Position numbers and translations under genes: made by a program. From Weissella sagaensis (GTDB taxonomy: Bacteria > Bacillota > Bacilli > Lactobacillales > Lactobacillaceae): 64,000 bases of DNA. Below are positions 26,195-34,015 of this stretch, piece after piece (position 1 is the first letter of the stretch; each line of letters starts with the position of its first letter). The notes beneath the pieces are model-generated. The model had not been told where the DNA came from and searched no databases. It was given only the letters and a program-made list of their open reading frames with translations. The stretch covers positions 1 to 64,000 of the forward strand of contig NZ_BJDT01000009.1 in the NCBI RefSeq assembly GCF_005405285.1, written 5' to 3'.

Positions 26195-27433
26195 ATGGCA
26201 ATCAAACATTTCAATCAATTATTAAATAAATATGCTGACCTAATCGCTCAAGTTGGTATCAACGTTAAACCGGGTCAAGATATTATTATCTACGCTGAAA
26301 TCGATCAAGCTGATTTGGTTCACCGTATTATGTCAGCCGCCTATAAACTTGGTGCTAATCAAGTTATCGTAGAATGGAAAGATACCATTTTACAACGCGA
26401 ATTCTTAAAGCATGCTGATCAAGCAACGCTTTCAAATATGCCAGCTTGGTTCTCAGTACGTGCAGAATCATTAATGGCCAACCATACTTCTCGTATTTCA
26501 ATCGTTTCTAGCGATCCTGATGGTTTTAGCGACGTCCCTAGTGACCGTGTGTCACTTTACGAGCAAGCCTATCAACGTGCCAACAGTGCTGTTCGTCAAG
26601 CAGCCATGAATAATGATGTCTCATGGTTAGTTGTCGCTGCTGCTGGCAAAGAATGGGCGCAAAAAGTTTTTGCTGACTTATCTGCTGACGATGCAACCGC
26701 CAAGTTATGGCAAGAGATTTTTAACATTAACCGCATTAGTTTAGAAAATGATGTCGTTGCCGATTGGCAAGCACACATTAATACCCTCAATAAAAAAGCT
26801 GATTGGCTAAATAAACAAAACTTTAAAGCGTTACACTATCACTCTGCTAAAACTGATTTAACAATTGGCTTAGCAGAAGACCATGTTTGGGAAGCTGCTG
26901 AATCATTTAATAAAGCTGGTAATCGTTTTGTCCCAAACATGCCTACTGAGGAAGTATTCACTTCACCCGACTATCGTCACATCACAGGTACAGTGCAATC
27001 AACTAAGCCTCTTTCATACGCTGGTGTCTTAATTACTGATATTAAACTCACGTTTGAAGATGGTCATGTTATCGCAGCAGATGCTACTAACGGACTAGAA
27101 ACGCTACAACAGTTAATTAAAACTGATGCTGGTGCTGCTTCACTTGGAGAAGTATCACTTGTGCCACATGACTCGCCTATTTCAAATTCAAATATTGTTT
27201 TTTACACAACACTAATTGATGAAAACGCCTCTGATCACTTGGCCCTAGGTGCAGCATACCCTTCAAATATTAAAAACGGTACGCAAATGTCCGTTGCTGA
27301 ACGACAAGCAAAAGGACAAAACGATTCATTGGTTCACGTTGACTTCATGATTGGATCATCAGACATGGCTATTGATGGCATTAGTCAGGATGGTCATCTT
27401 GTCCCTGTTTTCCGTAATGGTAACTGGGCATAA
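26195..27433 (+). CDS. M29 family metallo-aminopeptidase
   Basis: This 412-residue aminopeptidase trims N-terminal residues from peptides in the cytoplasm. The family's metal ligands are visible: Glu in MPTEEVFTSP, Glu and His in LGEVSLVPHDSPI and NASDHLALG, and His and Asp in LVHVDFMIGSSDM. The length is standard for AmpS/PepS-like members of M29. The start is the ATG at 26195 with SD CGGAG; an earlier in-frame ATG at 26162 lacks a ribosome site. It is the only plus-strand gene in the window, standing alone between a divergent and a convergent neighbour. Confidence 0.92.
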   Translation: MAIKHFNQLLNKYADLIAQVGINVKPGQDIIIYAEIDQADLVHRIMSAAYKLGANQVIVEWKDTILQREFLKHADQATLSNMPAWFSVRAESLMANHTSRISIVSSDPDGFSDVPSDRVSLYEQAYQRANSAVRQAAMNNDVSWLVVAAAGKEWAQKVFADLSADDATAKLWQEIFNINRISLENDVVADWQAHINTLNKKADWLNKQNFKALHYHSAKTDLTIGLAEDHVWEAAESFNKAGNRFVPNMPTEEVFTSPDYRHITGTVQSTKPLSYAGVLITDIKLTFEDGHVIAADATNGLETLQQLIKTDAGAASLGEVSLVPHDSPISNSNIVFYTTLIDENASDHLALGAAYPSNIKNGTQMSVAERQAKGQNDSLVHVDFMIGSSDMAIDGISQDGHLVPVFRNGNWA

Positions 27434-27447
27434 CCTAATAATCATAT

Positions 27448-27497
27448 AAAAAGCAGCAAATTACCCATTTTTTACACGGTGTAACTTGCTGCTTTTT
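27448..27497. terminator. Bidirectional terminator between the M29 peptidase and the LysM-CAP gene
   Basis: AAAAGCAGCAA-(A)TTAC pairs with GTAACTTGCTGCTTTTT around a 16-base loop with one mismatch. A and T tracts on both sides allow use in both directions by these convergent genes. Confidence 0.8.
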
Positions 27498-27549
27498 CTA
27501 GGTGGCACACTGATTGTCCACCTTGTTTATTTATATTTATTATAGCTGT

Positions 27550-28653
27550 TTATCTTGAAACACCAACAATGACATCACCAACTTGGGCAAAACCAAAGTG
27601 CGTTGAACCAGCACGCATTTCCCAGTCACGATGACCAGTACCACTAGCAGTTGTCATGTTCGTTTCATTGTACCAAGCATCTACAACAGATGATCCTGAA
27701 CCAAATCCAATTGAAATAACTTCATTAGGATTGCTCCAGTGCTCATTTGGAATAGCACGGCCAGCATTGGCAATTTGTTGTGCCCGTGCTTGCGCTTGTG
27801 CTGCCAAATCTGATGACCATTCTGTCGTCATACCACTACGCATAGACTTCAAAGCGTTAAATGTTGCGTTATCAACATTACCTGCAGTTGTAGCTGAGGC
27901 TGAAGTTTGTGAAGATTGCGCTTGTTGTGCAGTTGCAGCTGATTGACTAGCAGCTGCGCTGGCATTGGCTGCGGCAGCATCATTAGCAACTGAAGCTGAT
28001 TGTGCTGATTGTGCTGCTGCATTAGCCTTGGCAGTTTCGGCAATTGCTTGTGACTCAGCTGCTTTGGCAGCAGCTTCACTGGCAGCCGTAGCATTTGATT
28101 CAGCTGCTGCCATTGAGGCTGCTTGTGCTTGTGAAGCTGCAACACTAGCAGCGTAAGCTTGTGAGGCTGCTGCTTGTGATGCGGCCGCTTGACTTTGAGC
28201 AGCTTGCGAAGCTGCAACAGCTTCATCGGCTGCTGCTTGTGAGGCTGCAATTTCATCAGCAGAAGGCGTTACTTCATAGGCCGTTTGAGTTGTTTGTTGA
28301 TTAACAGATGATGATGCAACAGGGGCCACGGTATTTGAGCCGTTAAAGTGTTGACCAGCAACAATCAAGTCAGGATTAACAATACCATTAACAGCAGCAA
28401 AGTTATCAACAGTGTTGTTGGTAGCCATTGCTAGGGCCCAAACAGTATCACCTAATTGCACTTGATAATTGTTGACACCACCATTGTTTGTCACTTGTGA
28501 TGCAACTTGATCAACAGTGTTAGCTTGCCATACATCTGCAGAAGCAGACTCATTACTACTTATAAAAGCAACTCCTGCTGCAGTTGTTGCGACAGCAACT
28601 GCGGCCCATTGCTTTCCTGCTTTATACATTTTTTTGTGTGACTTAGTTTCCAT
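27550..28653 (-). CDS. Exported LysM protein with Ala/Ser/Gln linker and CAP (SCP/PR1) domain
   Basis: The 367-residue protein begins with a KxYKxGKxW-type signal (KMYKAGKQW, ~9-17, then a hydrophobic AVAVATTAAGVAFIS stretch). One LysM (~60-105, YQVQLGDTVWALAMATNN) follows, then ~150 residues of Ala/Ser/Gln/Glu-rich linker and a C-terminal CAP-like domain (~255-367, FNALKSMRS, ARAQQIANAG, GHRDWEMRAGSTHFGFA). LysM holds it to peptidoglycan; the role of bacterial CAP domains is not settled. The KxYKxGKxW type is often linked to the accessory SecA2/SecY2 route. The ATG at 28653 is preferred, with GGGG 11 bases upstream; the frame reaches 28677. A WalR-type box lies upstream. Confidence 0.85.
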   Translation of the reverse strand: METKSHKKMYKAGKQWAAVAVATTAAGVAFISSNESASADVWQANTVDQVASQVTNNGGVNNYQVQLGDTVWALAMATNNTVDNFAAVNGIVNPDLIVAGQHFNGSNTVAPVASSSVNQQTTQTAYEVTPSADEIAASQAAADEAVAASQAAQSQAAASQAAASQAYAASVAASQAQAASMAAAESNATAASEAAAKAAESQAIAETAKANAAAQSAQSASVANDAAAANASAAASQSAATAQQAQSSQTSASATTAGNVDNATFNALKSMRSGMTTEWSSDLAAQAQARAQQIANAGRAIPNEHWSNPNEVISIGFGSGSSVVDAWYNETNMTTASGTGHRDWEMRAGSTHFGFAQVGDVIVGVSR

Positions 28654-28743
28654 TGATGAAGTTTCCCCTTTAATCATTTAACACTTTCACGTGCCTTTAA
28701 TTTCATTAGTTTTTATAACGTTCTTTAATAATAACAAATATTC

Positions 28744-28760
28744 TTAACAAAATCATTACA
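28744..28760 (-). promoter_or_regulatory. Perfect WalR-type box upstream of the LysM-CAP gene
   Basis: On the minus strand TGTAAT-GATTT-TGTTAA matches the known WalR (YycF) site TGTWAH-N5-TGTWAH at all fixed positions. WalR controls wall hydrolases in Firmicutes. The site lies 91 bases before the gene start. A perfect promoter between is not evident. Confidence 0.6.
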
Positions 28761-28799
28761 ATTCAAAGGAAAAATTTTACATTTCTTAATAATTAAGTA

Positions 28800-29699
28800 T
28801 CAGTACTTAACATTTACTGGAAAACTAGCTGGTAACGGAGCGCCAATTGATTTTACCTGTGTGGTGAATGGTATTGGTATTTGCACTACTGCCGAATGTA
28901 ATAATAAGCCACCTGGATAGTCGGTTTGCATATTATATAAATCATCCCCCACCAACGGATGGCCAATCGCTGCCATATGTAAGCGAATTTGATGTGTCCG
29001 TCCGGTTTCCAATACCAATCGCACTAGTGTTTGTTGATAAACAGTTTTTATTTTTGTCCAATGGGTTATGGCTTGTTTTGCATGTTCCCCATTAACTTGA
29101 CGCAATCGCTTATTGGTTGGATGATCACCAATTGGCAAAGTAATCGTACCTTGATGCTCATCCAAAACACCATTTACCCAAGCAAGATAAGTGCGCTTAA
29201 TAGTTTTATCATGTAACTTTTGATTCAACATCGGTACAATGTACGGTACTTTAGCAATAATTAGCGCACCAGTTGTTTGACTGTCTAGACGATGAACCAT
29301 GTAAGCCTTTTTATTTTGACGGCTTAAATAAGCTTGTGCAAAATTCATCATTGTCCCATCTTCACCAGGAGAATTAGGATGGGATTTAACACCCTTTTGT
29401 TTATTAACAACCATGAAGTCATCATTTTCAAATAACACTGCCAATGTTTGACTGTCATCTGGTAGATAGTGCGAATCTGGCGTTATAAAATCATGCGCCA
29501 ACCAAGTCATTTGCAGGTTATCACCAGGATTTAAAATCGTTGAAGTTGGCTGGTAATATCCGTTTAAACGAAGTCGTTTTTCCATACGAAAATTGCCACG
29601 TACCCGTCGTGGTACTTGCCAACGTATTAATTGGTCTTTAAGTGAAATTGGTGGTTGGTTAGCTGGCAACACAATTGTTTTTGTCCATGATGTCATCAT
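28800..29699 (-). CDS. RluA family 23S rRNA/tRNA pseudouridine synthase
   Basis: The 299-residue enzyme changes uridine to pseudouridine in RNA. An S4-like start (~15-75) comes before the catalytic domain with MVHRLDSQTTGALIIAK (motif HRLD with the catalytic Asp), KTIKRTYLAWVNG and ETGRTHQIRLHMAAIGHPLVGDDLY, which are the RluA-family signatures. The site it modifies cannot be told from sequence. The start is the ATG at 29699 with SD TTGGAGG; the frame also opens at a TTG inside that SD. The cold-shock gene's terminator ends just upstream, so it needs its own promoter or gets read-through. Confidence 0.92.
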   Translation of the reverse strand: MMTSWTKTIVLPANQPPISLKDQLIRWQVPRRVRGNFRMEKRLRLNGYYQPTSTILNPGDNLQMTWLAHDFITPDSHYLPDDSQTLAVLFENDDFMVVNKQKGVKSHPNSPGEDGTMMNFAQAYLSRQNKKAYMVHRLDSQTTGALIIAKVPYIVPMLNQKLHDKTIKRTYLAWVNGVLDEHQGTITLPIGDHPTNKRLRQVNGEHAKQAITHWTKIKTVYQQTLVRLVLETGRTHQIRLHMAAIGHPLVGDDLYNMQTDYPGGLLLHSAVVQIPIPFTTQVKSIGAPLPASFPVNVKY

Positions 29700-29721
29700 G
29701 ATTACCTCCAAAAAAACAAAT

Positions 29722-29755
29722 AAAAAAGCCTGAGAGAAAACTCCCAGACTTTTTT
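29722..29755 (-). terminator. Terminator of the cold-shock gene
   Basis: On the minus strand AAAAAAGTCTGGGAG, a TTTT loop and CTCTCAGGCTTTTTT form a long hairpin with T tract, 18 bases after the csp stop. Confidence 0.88.
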
Positions 29756-29773
29756 GGTTAAAGCTCGCTAATA

Positions 29774-29974
29774 TTACAACTTTGAAACGTTAGCTGCTTG
29801 CAAACCACGGTCACCTTGTTGTACTTCAAATGATACAGCTTGACCTTCTTCTAATGACTTGAAGCCATCAGTTTGGATTGCTGAGAAGTGTACGAATACA
29901 TCATCACCTGATTCGCGTGAGATAAAACCGTAACCTTTGTCTGCGTTAAACCACTTTACTGTTCCTTGTTCCAT
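29774..29974 (-). CDS. csp: Cold-shock protein (CspA family)
   Basis: The 66-residue RNA chaperone binds single-stranded RNA through the two RNP motifs, here GYGFISRE and DVFVHFSAI, preceded by [14 protein letters not shown]. It is full length for the family. The ATG at 29974 has SD AGGAGG; upstream frame codons are not part of the protein. The transcript leader of ~97 bases, from an extended -10 at 30078, is of the long kind typical of cold-induced genes. Confidence 0.97.
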   Translation of the reverse strand: MEQGTVKWFNADKGYGFISRESGDDVFVHFSAIQTDGFKSLEEGQAVSFEVQQGDRGLQAANVSKL

Positions 29975-30077
29975 GTCTGAAACCTCCTGGCATCTTGCCA
30001 TAAAAATTTAATAATCCAAAACGAAGATGCCCTTATTTCATAGAAACATAAAACAAAATCTTTCAAACTATATTCTT

Positions 30078-30086
30078 AGTATAACA
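30078..30086 (-). promoter_or_regulatory. Extended -10 promoter of csp
   Basis: TGTTATACT on the minus strand gives an extended -10 (TG, one base, TATACT) without a clear -35. It overlaps the palindrome AACACGTGTT (30083-30092). Confidence 0.5.
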
Positions 30087-30215
30087 CGTGTTCGAAACTA
30101 ATGATACTGGTTTTTATAATATATATATATATATCAGCAAAATATGGCTATACTCACAAAAAAACATTCATCAACGTCTAACAGTTCCCTGTTAATCAAT
30201 TGATAAATATTTCAT

Positions 30216-30229
30216 TGTACACGTGTACA
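30216..30229. repeat. 14-bp perfect palindrome after the DUF4811 gene
   Basis: TGTACACGTGTACA is fully self-complementary and lies 7 bases after the DUF4811 stop. Its core ACACGTGT also occurs in the csp promoter at 30084-30091. Between the two lie a short TAACAG-GGAA-CTGTTA hairpin and an 18-base (TA) run; I see no gene in the 30002-30236 gap. Confidence 0.5.
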
Positions 30230-30236
30230 TACACAT

Positions 30237-30989
30237 TTACTTTAACATTTGCTTCATAGCATTAGCTGTCATTTCAGCCGTTACTTGTTGTGTATAATCA
30301 GCAACGTCATTGGCATTAGCTTTAGGGTTAGCTTTTAAATAGGTAGCAACCTTTGCCTGTACACCTTCACGCATTTGCGTTTGTTGTGCTGCCATAGCTG
30401 TTTTATCTTGCGCTGCTGCTTGTTGCTTAGCAGTTAATTGCTTTGCTTGTTTAGCAGACAAAACAACCCATGTCTTTTCTGGTACTGTCACAGTTGCATT
30501 TTGCTTAACAAGTGAATGACCTTCACCACCAAAGCCTAGCATTAGCTTAAAGAAATCATTGCGCCATTCCCAGCGCGTTGTCACTGTTTTAACAGTAGCT
30601 TTATCAACATCAGCTGTTTTATAGCTTGCACGTTTAAGCACTGCCTCAGTCATATTTTTCTTATCTGGTACAAAGTGTGGCTTAGCTTTTTTATCTTCAC
30701 GATCAGCATAGACCATGACATAATTATCTGCCTTTGTACCAAGTTGTTGCGTAATCAACATACCAGCTGGTGACTTTGAACCACCCGCTGAATAAATCGT
30801 TCTCTCAGACGATGTTGTGACTTGCTTCATACCGTAATGAGAATTCATGTTGGCTGTTAAAAATAGTATCGTGACCACTAGTAGTCCAAATGAAATCAAA
30901 CCAGCTACAAGACGTGTTGTGCGATTATCAATATTCATCCATGACACATAAGTCAATATTGAAAGTATGATCAAAACAATAATTATCAT
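30237..30989 (-). CDS. DUF4811 membrane protein, partner of the MFS exporter
   Basis: The 250-residue protein has two N-terminal helices (~1-17 and ~28-46), then a soluble beta-rich domain (~50-180) and a helical Gln/Ala/Lys-rich end. It fits the DUF4811 family, which in lactic acid bacteria is regularly found right after a DHA2-type MFS exporter, as here (6-base gap). It may support the exporter or sense its substrate; no function is established. SD AAAGGAGG lies ahead of the ATG. Confidence 0.8.
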   Translation of the reverse strand: MIIIVLIILSILTYVSWMNIDNRTTRLVAGLISFGLLVVTILFLTANMNSHYGMKQVTTSSERTIYSAGGSKSPAGMLITQQLGTKADNYVMVYADREDKKAKPHFVPDKKNMTEAVLKRASYKTADVDKATVKTVTTRWEWRNDFFKLMLGFGGEGHSLVKQNATVTVPEKTWVVLSAKQAKQLTAKQQAAAQDKTAMAAQQTQMREGVQAKVATYLKANPKANANDVADYTQQVTAEMTANAMKQMLK

Positions 30990-30995
30990 TGTAGC

Positions 30996-32543
30996 CTAGT
31001 CCTCCTTTTCATCTTTAATTGCAACACCATTAGTCATACCATATGGTACCACCTTACCCTTGCGGATAAAGAATACCAAGATAAGTCCAACAATAGCAAA
31101 CGCAAATCCAATTGCAAATGAAACGCGGAAGCCCTTCATTGAAGCATCCAACATATCTGCCCCATATTGTAATGGATTAGTTGTTTGTAATGCCTTACTT
31201 GGTTGACTATTTGTCATAATATTTTGTGTCACTGATGTTAGCAATGCCACAACAACTGACGAAGCAACTTGACGGGCCGTGTTGTTTGAAGCAGTTGCAT
31301 GAGCTGCTTCATTAGGTGGCAAAACTGACATTGACATTGTTGTTAATGGCATCATGGCCATAGCAACACCAAACATACGAAGTGCATACAATGTTGTAAT
31401 AAAGGCACCTGGTGTACTTGTTGTAATAAACATAAATGGTAATGTTCCCAAAGCTAGGATTGCAAAACCAATAATTGATAGACGCTTAGCACCGATACGA
31501 TCATATGCACGACCAGCAATTGGCGCCATAATTCCCATCAACAAAGCTCCTGGCAACAATACTAATCCTGAGTTTAGTGTTGACATACCATGAACATTTT
31601 GTAGATAAGTTGGTAGCATCATTTGGACACCCATCATCGCCATCATTGTCATCATAACTGCAAGCGTCGTTAATGAGAACTGCTTGTTCTTGAAGACCCG
31701 AACGTCCATGAAAGGTACTGGCATCTTAAGTTGACGCCAAATGAATAGTAGAATGATAATCAAACCTGCAAGAATTGGTGAAACAACTGTCTTGATATCG
31801 CCCCAACCATCTGTTGATACGTTGGTAAATCCCCAAATGAAGACACCAAATCCAACAACAGAAAGGATAAATGATAGGACATCTAACTTCATTTTCTTAG
31901 TTGACAAAACATTCTTAACGAAGAAGAATGACAAAATAAATGCAATTACCACAACAATCAATGGCAAAATAAAGATAGTTCGCCATGAATCAGAAATTGT
32001 CAATCCTAATAAAACATGATCCTTTTCTAGAATCCAACCAGATAAACTAGGCCCAATAGCTGGCGCTAATCCAATAACAATACCATTAAGTCCCATGGCA
32101 GCACCACGTTCTTCAATTGGATAAATGTTAATCATAACGACCTGCATCAAAGGCATTGTAATACCAACTGCAATCGCTGTAATGATACGTCCTAATAAGA
32201 AGACCCACCACGAATTTGATTCAGCTGGTGAAAATGCTGTTAACGCCATTCCTAGTGTTAACAAAGCATATGAAATAATATAAAGCGTTCTTGTATTAAT
32301 ACGCGTTGATAAGAAGGCTGATACCGGCATCATCACCCCGTTCGCTAGCAAGAACCAAGTTGTTGCTTGTTGGGCCGTTGAAAATGAAATATCAAAATCA
32401 TGCATTAAGGTTGGAATAGCCGTCCCCAATGACGTTTGCATTAGCACACCTGCGAATGTACCAATCAACAATACAGCAACCATAGCTGTACGATTGAATG
32501 GCTTACCATTCATATCAAGCGTTGTTTGTTTATTTTGCGCCAT
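30996..32543 (-). CDS. MFS drug exporter, DHA2 family (EmrB/QacA type)
   Basis: The 515-residue product has about 14 hydrophobic segments and the DHA2 marks: LGTAIPTLMHDFDISFSTAQQATTWFLLANGVMMPVSAFLSTRI near the N terminus, LGRIITAIAVGITMPLMQVV and GIVIGLAPAIGPSLSGWI (motif C of antiporters). It should export drugs or other amphipathic compounds in exchange for protons. The promoter (32583-32611) is near consensus and has two inverted repeats just upstream, so control by a repressor or activator is likely. No regulator gene is adjacent. SD ATGGAGG. Confidence 0.92.
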   Translation of the reverse strand: MAQNKQTTLDMNGKPFNRTAMVAVLLIGTFAGVLMQTSLGTAIPTLMHDFDISFSTAQQATTWFLLANGVMMPVSAFLSTRINTRTLYIISYALLTLGMALTAFSPAESNSWWVFLLGRIITAIAVGITMPLMQVVMINIYPIEERGAAMGLNGIVIGLAPAIGPSLSGWILEKDHVLLGLTISDSWRTIFILPLIVVVIAFILSFFFVKNVLSTKKMKLDVLSFILSVVGFGVFIWGFTNVSTDGWGDIKTVVSPILAGLIIILLFIWRQLKMPVPFMDVRVFKNKQFSLTTLAVMMTMMAMMGVQMMLPTYLQNVHGMSTLNSGLVLLPGALLMGIMAPIAGRAYDRIGAKRLSIIGFAILALGTLPFMFITTSTPGAFITTLYALRMFGVAMAMMPLTTMSMSVLPPNEAAHATASNNTARQVASSVVVALLTSVTQNIMTNSQPSKALQTTNPLQYGADMLDASMKGFRVSFAIGFAFAIVGLILVFFIRKGKVVPYGMTNGVAIKDEKED

Positions 32544-32582
32544 TTTTTTCCTCCATTTTTTTATCTATAATCACAAGATATA

Positions 32583-32611
32583 ATTCTAAAACTCATTTAT
32601 CTTTTTATCAA
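32583..32611 (-). promoter_or_regulatory. Promoter of the MFS-DUF4811 operon
   Basis: TTGATA and TAGAAT are 17 bases apart on the minus strand, each 5 of 6 to consensus, 40 bases before the MFS start. The 331-base gap 32544-32874 holds this promoter, two operator-like repeats and the apf terminator; I see no gene in it. Confidence 0.75.
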
Positions 32612-32616
32612 GGGGG

Positions 32617-32658
32617 TTTGTTAAGTCATTTAACAAAGTTTGTGATTTTAAACACAAA
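32617..32658. promoter_or_regulatory. Two adjacent operator-like inverted repeats
   Basis: TTTGTTAA-N5-TTAACAAA (32617-32637) and TTTGTG-N8-CACAAA (32639-32658) are perfect inverted repeats only 1 base apart. They begin 5 bases upstream of the MFS -35 box. Such pairs are usual binding sites for TetR-, MarR- or GntR-type dimers. Confidence 0.6.
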
Positions 32659-32816
32659 ATAATTTGCTATTAATTTTTTATTATTTTACCAGCTAAGAAA
32701 CAAACAATAATACAAGTAATGAAACCACTTACAAAAAATAGTGCCCTTAACCTACATTTTTGTGTTCCATTTCACAATTTAATCAAATTATTATTTAATT
32801 TTTTATTAAACCGCAT

Positions 32817-32853
32817 AAAAAAAGATTGAGATTCAAATATCTCAATCTTTTTT
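32817..32853. terminator. Terminator of the Apf-like gene
   Basis: AAAAAAGATTGAGAT and ATCTCAATCTTTTTT pair perfectly around a 6-base loop. It lies 21 bases after the stop of the LysM gene and could work in both directions. Confidence 0.9.
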
Positions 32854-32874
32854 GTTCATTATAAATAATAAAGT

Positions 32875-33630
32875 TTACCACCAACCGTTAGCAGCACGGA
32901 ATGCAGTTGCGTTTTGGATTGAACCATAACGTGAGTTTGCATAATTTACCATACCTGCAGTTTGTGAAGAAACAGAACCAGAACCCCAACCTTCTTTAGT
33001 TTGGCCAAGTCCACGATAACCATTTGGTGAAACCGCATTAGGATTTCCACCTGATTCAGGGACTACAACAGCATTCCACAAAGCTTCAGTTCCACCGGCA
33101 GCTAAGAATTGTGCCTTCGTTGAACCGCCAGCAGCTGGTGCTGCTTGTTGCGTTGGAGCAGCTTGTTGTGCTGGTGATGCAGTTTGAACAGCAGCTGGTG
33201 TTGCCTGTTGTGTTGCTTCACTAGCAGCAGCCTTTTGTGCAGCGGCTTGTGATGCAGCAGCAGAACTTGCTGCTGCAGCTGATGATGCGGCAGCAGCTTC
33301 ACTGGCAGCAGCTGATGATGCAGCTTGTGACATTGCTAATGAAGCAGCTTCACTGGCAGTATCATCGGCTGATGATGCAACGTCAGCTGCATCTAAATCT
33401 TGTCCATCAGGTACTTCAATTTTTTGATCAACAAAGATCATATCTGCATCTTTTAAGTTGTTTGACTTAATCAAGTCATCAACTGTCATGTTAAAGTTAT
33501 CAGCAAGTTGTGATAATGTATCACCTTGCTTAACTGTATATGTTGAAGCGGCATCTACAATTGATGATCCAGCAACGAAAACTGACGCAACTCCGGCAAC
33601 TGCTAAGGCTGTTTGTTTAACTTTACTCAT
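32875..33630 (-). CDS. Apf-like LysM protein with C-terminal transglycosylase-like domain
   Basis: The 251-residue protein has a signal peptide (~1-28, cut likely near VDAAS), one LysM (~30-75, YTVKQGDTLSQLADNFNMT), an Ala/Ser/Gln linker (~85-170), and a C-terminal domain ESGGNPNAVSPNGYRGLGQTKEGWG ending NAANGWW-like. This is the layout of aggregation-promoting factor (Apf) and related LysM-SLT proteins that act on or bind peptidoglycan and affect cell shape. The Glu in ESGGNP is the likely catalytic residue. SD AGGAG is 14 bases from the ATG, a long spacing. A structured leader lies upstream. Confidence 0.85.
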   Translation of the reverse strand: MSKVKQTALAVAGVASVFVAGSSIVDAASTYTVKQGDTLSQLADNFNMTVDDLIKSNNLKDADMIFVDQKIEVPDGQDLDAADVASSADDTASEAASLAMSQAASSAAASEAAAASSAAAASSAAASQAAAQKAAASEATQQATPAAVQTASPAQQAAPTQQAAPAAGGSTKAQFLAAGGTEALWNAVVVPESGGNPNAVSPNGYRGLGQTKEGWGSGSVSSQTAGMVNYANSRYGSIQNATAFRAANGWW

Positions 33631-33687
33631 AAACTTAATATTAACTCCTATATTGGAAACAAATTTTTTTATTTATGCTTATCCATA

Positions 33688-33784
33688 AACCCGTGACTCT
33701 CGGGCTTATTTCACTTTTGGATGTCATTCATCCAACAACATGTATTAGTTTACCAATATCAGCCTTTTAAATATTACGATTATA
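33688..33784 (-). promoter_or_regulatory. Promoter -10 and structured leader of the Apf-like gene
   Basis: A perfect TATAAT lies at 33779-33784, without a good -35, giving a leader near 140 bases. In it, TTGGATG/CATCCAA (33717-33735, 5-base loop) and AAGCCCG/CGGGTTT (33687-33707, 7-base loop) form two stems. The block TTACGA or its complement occurs three times upstream (about 33774, 33812, 33836). I see no gene in the 33631-34015 gap. Confidence 0.5.
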
Positions 33785-33940
33785 TTAAATGAGATTGCAT
33801 TGTTCGTTTATTACGATTTTTAAAAGTAACATTCTCGTAATATATCACAACAAAACTTATCAAATAGGGGTTTAAACGACTATCATGCACTTATTTAACT
33901 GGTTAACGATTAACCGATTTTCATAAATTTAGAACATAAT

Positions 33941-33973
33941 AAAGGCCGAAAACCTTTAAGTTTTCGGCCTTTA
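33941..33973. terminator. Terminator of coaA
   Basis: AAAGGCCGAAAAC and GTTTTCGGCCTTT pair perfectly around CTTTAA, with T tracts on both strands. It lies 43 bases after the coaA stop. A separate GGTTAA-CGA-TTAACC palindrome lies at 33901-33915. Confidence 0.9.
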
Positions 33974-34015
33974 TTATTTTTTGTTACATTAGTGTCATTT
34001 TGAAAAGTAATGATT

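Noticed and set aside
27849..28256. Long open frame (Gln/Leu-rich) overlapping the LysM-CAP gene
   Set aside because: It is the shifted reading of the Ala/Ser/Gln repeat DNA of the real gene; it has no own ribosome site or plausible protein character.
28000..28270. Repeated GCTGCTTGTGAGGC-like DNA as a CRISPR or tandem repeat array
   Set aside because: It is coding DNA for an Ala/Ser/Gln linker with variable units and no unique spacers.
30117..30136. (TA)n run as an origin or hot spot
   Set aside because: It is a short simple repeat in an A+T-rich gap with no DnaA boxes or repeats around it.
33631..33784. Apf leader as a ydaO (c-di-AMP) riboswitch
   Set aside because: The conserved purine-rich blocks of that riboswitch are not present; only simple hairpins are seen.
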